Source of the DNA: Flammula alnicola | Lineage: Eukaryota; Basidiomycota; Agaricomycetes; Agaricales; Strophariaceae | Assembly: GCA_015499995.1 (NCBI GenBank) | Contig: JADNRV010000025.1 | Span: 62,001 to 126,000, forward strand | Direction: 5' to 3' | Length of the DNA: 64,000 bases | In this document: positions 1-10,162 of the stretch, piece by piece | Position numbering within the stretch: the stretch's first letter is position 1 | Layout of the letters: every line of letters starts with the position of its first letter | Notes under the pieces: model-generated | Told to the model about the DNA's origin: nothing | Database searches by the model: none | Seen by the model: only the letters and a program-made list of their open reading frames with translations | Position numbers and translations under genes: made by a program

Positions 1-1
1 A

Positions 2-328
2 TTCTCCACGACCACGCCATCGACGGCGTCCGGCTCGACCTCGACCGGCCCACCAAGAGCGTCGACCTCCGCCTACGACCGAAGCCGACGAAACGAATGT
101 AATAACTGCGGGCAGCATGGCCATTGGGCACTTTCGTGCCCTACTTACCTCTGTTCCGGTTGCGGACGACTACAGCCGCACCATTATCTCAAGGACTGTC
201 CAAGCCGCCAACGCGTTCGACCACGTTCAGATTACGATAACCGGGCATCACCAACACTAGACGGATACGAGGACGACATGGACCCTGAAGGAACTGCAAA
301 CACGACAGGAGAACCTTACGGAAATTGA
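2..328 (+). CDS. Gag-like C-terminal zinc-knuckle ORF of an LTR retroelement (5' partial)
   Basis: This frame is open from base 2 to a TGA at 326-328 and runs off the left edge. It starts in a Ser/Thr/Pro-rich stretch. It then carries a CX2CX4HX4C zinc knuckle (CNNCGQHGHWALSC) followed at once by a second Cys/His cluster (CSGCG...HHYLKDC), and ends in an acidic tail. Tandem CCHC knuckles are the nucleic-acid-binding end of retroelement Gag proteins. The ORF stops about 60 bp before a purine tract and an LTR start, so Gag lies directly next to the 3' LTR with no pol between. That suggests a non-autonomous Gag-only element or an internal deletion. A host CCHC protein is possible but fits the context less well. 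Confidence 0.7.
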   Translation, partial: FSTTTPSTASGSTSTGPPRASTSAYDRSRRNECNNCGQHGHWALSCPTYLCSGCGRLQPHHYLKDCPSRQRVRPRSDYDNRASPTLDGYEDDMDPEGTANTTGEPYGN

Positions 329-386
329 CTACAGGACGCTATCGGGGATCTCAACGACGAGGCGTCGTTGCCTAGAACGGGGGTAA

Positions 387-913
387 TGTTACGACCACCC
401 ATTTTCATTTCACTGCTCGTACCTTCTTTGATATTCTCGAACATTCTCTATGTAGTACTCACATTACTACGACCTTGGCTTCCTTAAACGGACATTCTCT
501 CTTTTCTACATTGTTACTTCTCTAACAATGTGTGCTTCCTCCATTGTTCCCGATACGGTCTCCATTGTACTTATATCGTCTGCTTGGATACGTTCTATTC
601 CTCTTCTTTGCCATTGTTCCTCTTTCGGAACAATGCTTCTTTCTTCGTACCATTGTTCCTCGTTCGGAACAATGCCCTATACCTAAGTACTATAAAACCA
701 GACACTTGTAGTAGATAGCTTCTCCAGCTTGATCTTGAGAATCTAACTTGATCACTCTGGACCTTGAAACCTTTGAAGCTCTACTTCAGACAATACCGCT
801 AGCGGCATTCTGAACGTATTCTGAAACACAGAAACTTGACTTCACGGTCGTGTAGTCGTTCACTAAATATAGATCACATCTATCTTTAGTAACACTTCGC
901 TACGACCGTAACA
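387..913 (+). mobile_element. 3' (or solo) LTR of a Gypsy-like retrotransposon, preceded by a polypurine tract
   Basis: The segment begins TGTTACGACC and ends GACCGTAACA, so TGTTACG and CGTAACA form the short terminal inverted repeat expected of an LTR (TG...CA). Just upstream, at about 375-386, is the purine-rich run GAACGGGGGTAA, in the position of a polypurine tract. The LTR contains several short repeats of the type ccattgttcc(t/c)cttcggaacaatg between 540 and 680, which can fold into hairpins. The 527-bp length is normal for a fungal LTR. The matching 5' LTR would lie left of the window. Confidence 0.7.
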
Positions 914-3787
914 GATCTTCATCGAGCACTAAGACCATCCATAAAAATTTCTGTCAATCCCACGTCCCAATCTGGTGGCTTTCGCTAACGGCTTCCACCC
1001 AGCTAGGTAGCTTGAGATGCACTTGTTATACTTCTGGAAATGCCAATTGTTCATTGTTTAGCCGTTCTGATTGCTTCCGCTGGCAGAGAATAGATACTTC
1101 AAGTTTGTATGCCAGCTGATATTCCAATTTCCGAGTGGTTGCCTATAAGGGTTGTCTTGAGTCCACTTTCTCCGGCCATTCTCATGAACGACATGGTCTT
1201 TCCCACTGCAAAGCACCGCAAGGCGTTATCAGGCCGTATAACTCGTGAACTAGGGCTTCATACATGTAGATTTTGACCCCAGTTATCGCGCGGCGAATCA
1301 CTAGCTGCAGGTGAGTCGTTCAATCCTCACGGGTTTTCTAACCCGTAAGGAAAGTAAGTATTAATAGTGTGCACCTCTGAATATTGTTTGTCCAGTACAA
1401 TACCCTCCTCTTGTCAGAGCCGTGGATGTGACTAATCAATAATCTGGATTTAGTATTAGGACCAACTCGGTGAAGATCAGAAGAACCTGGCAGTCATAGA
1501 AGACCCCATAATCTCCACGGATTTTGATTCGTGAAACCAAGGTTAAACGGAACGGTTCAATGTTAGGCCGTCATATAATCTTGGACAGAAGCCTTCGGTT
1601 CCGAAAACAAAACTTGAAGCGCAGTCCTTACCTATCATCCTATCTATCCGGTACCCAGAATTAAGGGTTAAATTTAGGTATATTGGCCCTGTAGAAGGGC
1701 TGAATCCCGTTAGGTTCCTGTTTTCTCGTTCGGAAATGTCACCTGCCGTTCATTCAGAGTGTGAGATTTATTTTGTGCTGATGACACGAGAGATAATAGA
1801 TGGTCATCTGGCTAGTTGACCGGACTATAATTCTCTTTTCTGGGTGCACTTTTCATGTTCTTCATGCCTCTGGCTTGCGACATGTGCTGCTGACCCTCAA
1901 TAAGCAGGTGAGTCGAACTTGTGGTGAAATTGTACGAAGTATATGGCAATGAGTAGAAGCTTTCCACGTCTTCAAAGGGGACGAGGATAAAGAAAGCCCC
2001 GGATCTTAAGACCATCAAGAAGGACATGATAACTAGCGACAAAAATGCGGAAGTACGTTCTTCCTCTGTTAATTATTATTTCATTAAGTCAGTTAATACT
2101 TCCCGACAAATGTTTTGTATAGTACAAAGCAACGATTTCTCTTGACCGGATTATAGTACTGGTGTATTTGATCACACGAATTTCACGGAGTCTAAGTTCT
2201 AGAACCCTACAGTGCTAAACGTGGAGGATCGACAGGTATGAACTGGGATATCAATGCCCCATGACGGCTGGGAATACTTGATATTAATACAATGTCCCGC
2301 ATTCTCCAGAGTTAAGGTTTGGACTTGACCATGAAGACTATAAAAAGTCGGGTTTCACACGTCCATTTAAGAAACGATATCCTCGACCTGATTCTTGGTA
2401 TCCCGTGAGCGATGGTCACTGTGTGTCTATAAATAGTTTCCAGGGGAAATCTTTGTAAGCCGGTCTCACCGGCGCTTATGATTGGCGCTGGGAATACCTC
2501 GGGTCAATCACAACTAGAAATTGACTTTGGTCCATGCACCCGAGGCATCTCTTAACCTATACACATGAGCGGCAGAGGGGAGCGGACTAACAGGGCCGCT
2601 CACGATCGTGTTTTGAAGATGAGGAACTCTGGAGCATCTCTGGAACATATCAAGTTAATTCGTTGAGATGCTCGCGATGCTTGCTTCACCACCTCCACAC
2701 AACCACTGAGGACAATTTTCGAGAGATGAGCAGCTTTATATATTCGCCGAAACACTTCCAGTCAGCGAGAAGTTATCTAGACAGAGTCAACTGTAGTGCC
2801 GTCCCAAAAAAAAAAAGCATGATTATTCTTCATGACTATATAGTGGATAAGGAGGGGGTCTCATGGTTTTATATCGGAAAATCTACGTATGTACTGATGG
2901 CTCACGAAACAATGCTGGGCTAGCTGCGAATTTGAACCTCCAGAATTGGTAAGATAGAGTCAATCCGAAGTGTTCTGCGGTCAATCTGCGGTCAGAAGTT
3001 AGAATGAATTCCCTAGTCGCGTTCAACTGCCAAGTGTGTCCGACCATCCAGTCGACGATTGCAATAAGTCGTTAGTGTAAGTCAAGTAGGTATTTGATTA
3101 CAGTGGCTATGTCCACTAGACTAAGACTGCCACGCTGCCTCGAATAAGGGGTCACCTGACTCAATTGATTCGGCGTCTTCAACCCTGAACGTTGAACGTT
3201 TGAACCACCACCGCCATTATCGCCCGCCATCGCAAATTCGTCGAGCGCTCAATATGTACAAGTATCAACATCTGTTCATCACAGGGGCTGATTCGTAAGG
3301 CTCTCGTGGCGCTCGGCAGGGCTGGTATTGTTGTAGGGTCCCACCCTCCACTACCTCACCGTCGGCAGACTGAGTCGCAGCTGGGAGGTGGAGCCCAGTA
3401 GCAAGAATGTCCGGGCTGGCGATGAGCGGGTTCCAGAGGTCCTGCCAGCGCAGTGTTCGCGTCGGTACATTGTACCGGGCTTTGGTTGCTGCACGGGTGC
3501 CTCTGCTCAGGGCAGTGTTGGAGGGTGGAAAGGATGGGGTGTCAGCGGAGAATGAGAACTATATATACGCCAGTGGGAAATATTTCGCACGCTGTGGTAG
3601 GGATTGAATATTGACGGTTCATTTATGTACACCGCCGATAAACCTCTACAAAGACAATCGGAATTTGCCTCCATCCGGACATGCTTACAGTGGACTGGAT
3701 CCTTACTTTAAAGACCACATTCGCCCAGATTGGTGAAATATTATTCACCTTTCCTGCAAATATTCAGCATGCAACAACTTCAGCTAC
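914..3787. other. Long stretch without a recognisable gene
   Basis: Short ORFs are present (2663-2923 and 3407-3607 on +, 1812-2042 on -), but none shows a family motif or a convincing set of splice sites. The base composition is mixed and I see no clear terminal repeats. It may be decayed transposon or intergenic sequence. Confidence 0.5.
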
Positions 3788-4752
3788 ATGTCTCCATCCA
3801 AAATGTACTTGATTACAGGCGCTAACCGTGGTATAGGCAAGTAGCCTGGTTCTTCTCTCTCTGTCAAGGTATTATAATCATCTTCATTTCGACATTAAAG
3901 GTTTCGCCATCGTGGACAAGCTTGTGTCCAAGCATCCGGAAGCAATCATCTTTGCCGGTGTCCGTGATCCATCGAAAGCAACTTCTCTGAAGGAACTCAC
4001 ATCCAAGTACCCTGGAAAGATTGAGGTCGTCAAATTCGTCGCCGGAGATGCAGCGGGCAACCAAACCCTTGTGAAGGAGATCAAAGAGAAGTATGGACAT
4101 GTTGACGTCGTCTTAGCGAATGTAGGTATGGCTTTAATCCGCGTCTAGATATATTCCTATAGTTCACGCATCTTTTATGTTAAACAGGAATCTCGAATTA
4201 CTTTGGACAGGCCGCGGAGACCCCAACAGCGAGCATTTCGAGGTAAGCGACCAAAAGAAAATGCGACACATGCAGAATTAACATTTTATAACGTAGGTCA
4301 ACGTTACGGGCCTGCTTATTCTCTTCCAGGCAGTGTATGATCTCTTGAAAGCAGGCGCATCTCCGAAGTTTGTCCCACAACTTCCGGAGTAGCAAGCCTC
4401 ACTGCCTACATAAACCTTCCCGTGGGATATACCGCCTATGGTGTCAGCAAGGCAGGGCTCAATTGGCTGTCCAGAAAGATCCACTTTGAGAACGAGTGGC
4501 TTAGTGAGTCCACCCGCCTTCCATTTTTCGAGGTCCTAATAAGCTCTCCTGTTAGTTTGCTTCCCACTCGCCCCGGGCATTGACATGGGTACATATGTCG
4601 TATTGATATTGAGCCGAAGGCTCATCACATTTCGCCCTTAGCGAAACAAAACCGTGTCCTCGACACAACGGGAACGCTAACATTATCGAGGACTCTGCGC
4701 GGGAGAAGGATCGCGGAGAATTTATTAACGTGGATGGAAGTAAAATTCCATG
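3788..4752 (+). pseudogene. Short-chain dehydrogenase/reductase (SDR), frameshifted
   Basis: The start at 3788 gives the SDR cofactor motif ITGANRGIG (TGxxxGxG). It is followed after an intron by DKLVSKHPEAIIFAGVRDP, then VDVVLANVGI (the LANAG-type motif) and the catalytic YxxxK in TAYGVSKAGLNW, and finally a C-terminus FINVDGSKIP. Introns: 3837-3900 (GC-AG donor GCAAGT), 4126-4187, 4243-4296 and 4504-4555. The expected protein is broken three times by one-base shifts: near 4222 (between AAET and PNSEHFEVNVTG), near 4372 (between KFVP and TSGVASLTAY), and in the last exon near 4650. Each break is explained by one missing base. The family is the single-domain NAD(P)-dependent ketoreductase-like SDR group, with the substrate unknown. 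If the breaks are sequencing errors, the gene would be about 240 codons and functional. Confidence 0.8.
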
Positions 4753-5633
4753 ATAATTTTGTAAGTGTTCTCTTGCTACGAGATGCTTCTGTCTCCACAG
4801 TTCCAATGTATTTCAGTTCCTTTTGCTTTTACGTGTATCTCTACACCCACCACGTAGGCCTTGACTTGCACATTCCTATTTTGTTTAGCCGTTCACTTGC
4901 GACCTCTAGGAGACCTGAGCGAGCCTGAGCTTGGCTTGAGCTTGAACAAGCTTGGAACAAGCGTACGTACTTGTCTGTATCTAAATCATCTACAATGCAC
5001 AGGAGTCAGTAATTCAACCCTCCGCCTGCTTCCTCTAGGCGAGTGTGCTCGTTGTTGATCACCGTGGGTGCGATTGAGCCTTTCATGAGCCAAAGACTGT
5101 CGATATGACTTGTGGGTATAGCGCTATCTGCATTCATACTACTCGGTTGGTCGTGCAACCGATAACACGAGAGTTTCATTATTTTCGAATGATTCAGCCA
5201 TCAAGGTATGATACTATGATATCCCTAAACACATTCCTCAGATGACCCACCGCCCTAGAAGACAGAATGAATGCATATCGTCGATGTCACCAATGAAACT
5301 GTTTGTCCTCTATATTCTCCGAGTCATGGCTAGCACTCTCACAAAAGAGTTTACGAAATCGAGAACCAAAAATTTCGGCCCTACAAGTCATATCAACTGG
5401 TCACCGTGAGGGGCTCGGGGAGATGGAACGTGTTCTAGTCTTACAGTGTGTATTAGGTTTTGGTCATCCGAGTACATTTAACTAGTCATACATTATCATA
5501 CCAAACATACTACCATATACGTCTCAGTCTTGAGAGTCGATTACTCTATATGTTTTGATGCCGGAGGTAATGGCCTTGCTGTGAAACAGTGAGGTTCCCC
5601 CACTGTCGAAAATAACTATATAAGGTAGTCCGA
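4753..5633. other. Intergenic, nothing recognised
   Basis: Only short overlapping ORFs without motifs are seen. The stretch ends at the start of the 5.6-6.7 kb direct-repeat family. Confidence 0.4.
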
Positions 5634-6738
5634 GTTTTACAACTTTGTTTGTTTGCTTTCCATGCTATTGTCCTCCCATCAATCTTGGCCAAACATTATC
5701 TTATACCGTCCTTTGCAAAAGTTTTACAACTCTCTTTGTAGTTGTTTGCTTTCAACCCTGTTGCCTCTAAGTCAATTGTGGCCAAACATTATCTTATACC
5801 GTCCTTTGCAAAAGTTTGGCAGTTAAATTATGCGTGTAGCGCAATTAGGACCTAACTGAGTTTGAAAACCTATACACATGTAAACAAAGCATCTGGCAGG
5901 AAATACATAGCTTTGTACTCCTTGGAAGATCGAGCACAGCAAAAAATTTCACTTTGTCCTCATAAAAATGTTGCTCCTACCTTCTTCAATGTGTCTGAAA
6001 AAAATGGAGACTTTGCACACTTTTTTTGACCAAGAATGCGAAATTCTGCTCTGGGTGACCTTTCCTACATCCTGATTGCATACTTGCACATGAGAAAACA
6101 TAGGATCAAGCCCAAAAAAATCCTGAGAATTCAGAGACACATGTAGAATTATGTATTGAGGCTCAAATCTTAAAAAGTGAAACCCTGAAAGTAGAGGGAA
6201 AATCGAAAATTCTGCCTTGAATTTTCACTGGAAATTAAATCCAGTCAGTATGTAGCAAAGATTCCATGCAATTAATTTAGGCCATGTCTGTCAAATACAA
6301 CCATGTTTTATTGGTAGTCTTTTTTTTAAGGTCGCGCTTTGCGCGAGAGAAAAAATATGTGCATTTTGTGTGGACATGGAATTTGATGGTCCGAGATACA
6401 TTGGGGCACAAAGCGCTTGAGAAAATTTTGGATTTCTATGCTACAATAAACTAGCATCCATGACGGTACATTTTGCATAATTTATATTAATTTATTCTGC
6501 CGCTGAGAGGTTGTGTTGGGTTCTCTTTTCCCTCTCTCGATTTAATTTATTTAATTTTTATTTAATTTAATTAATTTTCCACATGAACTACAACTATAAT
6601 AGGTGAGCCAAAAGTTTTACAACTCTCTTTGTAGTTGTTTGCTTTCAACTCTGTTGCCTCTGAGTCAATCGTGACCAAACATTATCTTATACCGTCCTTT
6701 GCAAAAGTTTTACAACTGTCTTTGTGCTTGTTTGGAAT
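5634..6738. repeat. Dispersed/tandem direct repeat family, about 95-bp units
   Basis: A unit starting GTTTTACAAC and ending ACCGTCCTTTGCAAAA occurs at 5634-5720, 5721-5816 and 6614-6706, with a truncated fourth start at 6707-6738. The copies at 5721 and 6614 are nearly identical, differing at a few bases. The shared end ccaaacattatcttatacc is conserved in all three full units. Between them lies about 800 bp of AT-rich sequence without a gene, including a GC palindrome near 6330 (gcgctttgcgcg) and a low-complexity TTTAATT run near 6540-6580. The units may be remnants of a transposon's subterminal repeats. Confidence 0.75.
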
Positions 6739-6787
6739 CGCTCTCCGTCGCTGTTGACACTGCTATTTTCTTATCTTATAATAAAAT

Positions 6788-7075
6788 GTAAATTAAAATC
6801 CCCCTGCCACGAGGAGTCAACTGAAGGTTGGCGACGAATGGCAGCAGCAGCAGCAGGAATATAGGTTCAATACTAAGCATTATCTATTTCTACACAAATT
6901 TCAATTCATTTTCACGAAGGTCCAACTATGTTCGACAAATAATTAAAGGTAATCCCTTGGTAATCCCTGCCACGAGAGCCAACCAAAGGTTGGGCGACGA
7001 GTGGCAGCGGCAGGAATACATATCTATTTCTATGCGAATTTAAATTCATTTTTATGAAGGTCCATATATGTCTGG
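6788..7075. repeat. Two-unit tandem repeat (about 160 and 125 bp)
   Basis: The order of blocks is repeated: CCACGAGGAGTCAACTGAAGG with GGCGACGAATGGCAGCAG near 6806-6855, then ATCTATTTCTACACAAATTT and TTTTCACGAAGGTCCA near 6884-6925. The same blocks recur with substitutions at 6970-7015 and 7020-7065. The first unit has an expanded CAG run and about 30 extra bases. There is no ORF of note. Confidence 0.7.
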
Positions 7076-7984
7076 CATTTTTTATATTCAGGCGAGTTGC
7101 ACTGGCAGAAAAGGTCTGAAAGGACACAATTCAGTGCAAATATATTTAAATGAAAATTATACAGCAAGGCTATGTCGACGAAGTCGACCCTTTATATTAA
7201 ATGTAAGGCGAAACGCAGGCAAATGGACTTACTGCGCTTATGAACCTGTGGCTGTCCCCGCAGCCTCTCTGCTCCAGAGTTGTTCGTTTGTGACAACGCA
7301 CGCCGTCGGGTAACCATGCTTGTAGTCATCTCGTCATTGCTCACCTTGATCGCTCGTTCAATGTAGCTTTCCTTGTCCGTCTTGTTTCCTCCGAGTCCCT
7401 CAGTACACAGCAAGCATTGCCGTGTTCTCCAAGGCAAAACTGTAAGGTTTACTTAAACCTATGTCATTTCATTGTTTTGTCAAACGGAATCGCTGGTTCT
7501 GATCCTATAGGTCACGTAAATGGCGACCTCGGTTGTAGGAGCCTTCTCCGACACACGGTGGGCGCCTATATCCCGCCATGCCGTTCTTGTGAATTGGTAA
7601 AATGGTAGTTGCTGCGTTGGATGGGAATTGATTCGACGCTTCATATTTAAGACTTGATCTCCATTCCTCCGCTTATTATCTGACGTGCAGATTTGTGGGC
7701 CTAGGGCTTTTAGACACTTGCAATGCCTTCGCTTCGTGAAGGTTCCGAGGTGTCTGTTTCTGCGCGATTTTTGACCCGCCTGTCTGGCTTATGTCAGTCG
7801 GTATCCGGGCGGAATGCAGTGCTAACGGATGGCCTGAATTTCCATACTTAATTCTGTGAGAGGCGTGGCAGCACCGCACTTGGTTGACACGAAATGACAA
7901 ACCCTCCAACATTGTACCGCATAAAAGAAGAGTCCCGCCCCCATGACGAATCTCCTACCTTTACCTCGATAATCAACCACGCCA
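7076..7984. other. Intergenic, upstream region of the DUF6699 gene
   Basis: Short ORFs on both strands show no motifs. Nothing beyond the presumed promoter of the gene starting at 7985 can be supported. Confidence 0.35.
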
Positions 7985-8686
7985 GTGGTATCACCGATGC
8001 CGGGTTGGCTAAAGCAAGTCCGGTTCGCGTATAAAAACTCCTACCATTCGCCACCGCCCACCCCTGCGCTATCATTCTCGTCCTCGACCATCTCGTCAGG
8101 CTCTGGGCCGCTGACTCCACCATACGCGACCCAGGGCCTCCCAGGGCCTACACCTTATACCATTCCATATGCGCCCTCGAAGCACCTCAAATCTTCGCGA
8201 TATGTTGGCTCCGTTCGCGCTCACCCCCTGCTAGAGATGGGCGCCATAACTTGGGATGTCATGGATCATCCGTCTACAATCAGGCGTGACTACAACTCTG
8301 TCCCGAACCATACATTCCGCGAGGCCGCCACCAACCCTCCACTAGCTTATTTAAGCATCACATCTCCCCACCTACCCTGGGTGATCAAGGTGTATGCTTC
8401 TAACGGTTCGTTCGTTACTCTCGAGGACGTATTCACCACCATATACCGTGCGCTTCGCATAAACATAACCCCGGCTGAATTCAGCTCCCTGCCGTCACCC
8501 AACGACCAGCGACGCGCGACTCGGGCATACGAGCAGCGCTATAGACGACAACGGTCTACCAGAATTTACGAAGAAGAGAAACGCGGCGGCATGAAACGTG
8601 TCGACTTCCTCATGGGATGCACTCGCTTCTTTGGAATCTCCAACAGCGGTCGACGGCCTGATGAATGGCACCTCGATGTGTCATAG
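7985..8686 (+). CDS. DUF6699 domain protein (233 aa)
   Basis: This is a single open exon. The first 60 residues are Pro/Ser/Thr-rich and probably disordered. From about residue 80 it follows the pattern of the fungal DUF6699 domain: a WDVMDHPST block, then ATNPPLAYLSITSPHLPWVIKVYASN, FVTLEDVFTTIYRALR, a TPAEFSSLPS motif, an Arg-rich helix with AYEQRYRRQ, and the closing KRVDFLMGCTRFFG box near residue 210. These small cytosolic proteins are abundant in Agaricomycetes and have no established function. The protein is complete, with the domain reaching the C-terminus and no signal peptide or membrane segment. The family is recognised from memory of its pattern, so a profile search should confirm it. 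Confidence 0.75.
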   Translation: MVSPMPGWLKQVRFAYKNSYHSPPPTPALSFSSSTISSGSGPLTPPYATQGLPGPTPYTIPYAPSKHLKSSRYVGSVRAHPLLEMGAITWDVMDHPSTIRRDYNSVPNHTFREAATNPPLAYLSITSPHLPWVIKVYASNGSFVTLEDVFTTIYRALRINITPAEFSSLPSPNDQRRATRAYEQRYRRQRSTRIYEEEKRGGMKRVDFLMGCTRFFGISNSGRRPDEWHLDVS

Positions 8687-9134
8687 ATCCAGTCACTTCA
8701 GGCCTCGACATCAACTTTATACCCAGTCTTTCCACTCAGACTCTCAATATACCCCAATATACCCATCATTTGATACCCATTGATATCCCGCCCTTCTTCG
8801 TTTCTGTTCGTATTCATTATCGTCGAGCGGCTGGTCACCTCTCCATGTTGCCTACTTCATGGCGACGAAAACCGAGTATTTGGACTGTTTTAGTTGCAGA
8901 TCTCTCGCTGGCATCGGAAGGGTGATCCCTTTCAAATCGCTTTGGCGTTCATCTTCCTTTCGTAAATTACCCTATTTACCATAACCTAGTAACTTTAAGT
9001 TTTTAGTAGTATAATTAGACAGCAACCTCAGCGTACATTATTTTGAGTTAATATGCTCGAGAAATCCCCGCATATTCAAGAATTATGTACTTCATGGAGT
9101 ACGACAAAACATTGCTTCCCTCACCTATCAATCG
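8687..9134. other. 3' flank of the DUF6699 gene
   Basis: The stretch is AT-rich toward 9000-9100, consistent with 3' UTR and intergenic DNA. Short overlapping ORFs carry no motif. Confidence 0.35.
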
Positions 9135-9142
9135 GGTATATG

Positions 9143-9783
9143 TAGTGATGTGCCGGCTCCGGCCTGAGGCCAGAAGCCGAGCCAAGCCGGGCCCAACAAA
9201 GCCGGGCCAAGCCGGGCCAAAGGTGTTGGCCTGGAGCCGGCTTTGGCCCGGCCTGAGAATTTGACAGGCCCGAGCCCTCGGCCCAGGCCGCGGCTTTCTG
9301 CAGAATTTTTTTTGAGTTTAAACGGAGAAAAACTGACCTTTGGGTAACCAAAACTTACTTTTTGTACTGTACTTTCACGAAAGTTAGATCTAATAATAGT
9401 TTAAAGTCACTTTGATGATCAGTTGATCGTGTGGTGGCAATGCATTGACGGACAACCCCGGCTGAGTTTGAAATGCCATCAACATTTATTTTGGGTGCGA
9501 AAACAGGTTGCAGGTGGTATTGCACGTTGATAACATGACTTAGGCACCCGTATAATAGTTAAATATGTACTTTAGAGTTGTGTCTACTCGTGGATATCAT
9601 AATATTTCTATTATATTATATTTTAACAAATTTATCAACAAAGCCCCGGCTTGAGCCAAAGCCGGGCCGGGCCAAGCCTGATTTCCGGCTTTTGGCCCGG
9701 CTCGTGATTTGACAAAGCCTGAGCCGCCCAAAGCCGGGCCAAAGCCGGGGCTTTCAGGCCAAGCCCGAGCCGGCACATCACTA
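9143..9783. mobile_element. hAT-type non-autonomous transposon (MITE-like), 641 bp
   Basis: The left end TAGTGATGTGCCGGCTC and right end GAGCCGGCACATCACTA are exact inverted repeats. The element is flanked by an identical 8-bp duplication GGTATATG at 9135-9142 and 9784-9791, the target-site length of the hAT superfamily. The subterminal 150 bp on each side consist of many copies of GGCCCGGCTTTGGC-like blocks in inverted orientation, as in hAT subterminal transposase-binding repeats. The centre is AT-rich and non-coding, so the element would need a transposase from elsewhere. Confidence 0.92.
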
Positions 9784-10162
9784 GGTATATGTAAGATCAT
9801 CGTAACGGAGAAACCCATCATATTGGTTCGCACTGAAGGTTGCGTGCGCGTAGGAGAAATACATTCGCTCGGTCCATATTTCTCTTCAAATTTTCAAGTC
9901 GCAACGTGCTGTGGGTGGGCTGTAGGTCAGAACGGAAGAGCGCTTCACCAGGTGAAGGTTGACACAATACTCAACGAAAGTCGAACTCAAGCTGACTGAG
10001 GGAGAACGCGACCAAATATGGTGGTTGTCTTGCGCATCATGCAGCATGGCGGCAGAAATCGTCGCAGTTTCTAATGTTCTGTGGCGAGGAAGGGCAGGTA
10101 CAGCCTCCGGTGTTACTGAGGAATACTAGTACATTTGACTTTTCGACTGAACTACATGTGCT

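Noticed and set aside
5721..6706. LTR retrotransposon flanked by 95-bp repeats
   Set aside because: The units do not start TG and end CA, there is no primer-binding or polypurine site, and no coding sequence lies between.
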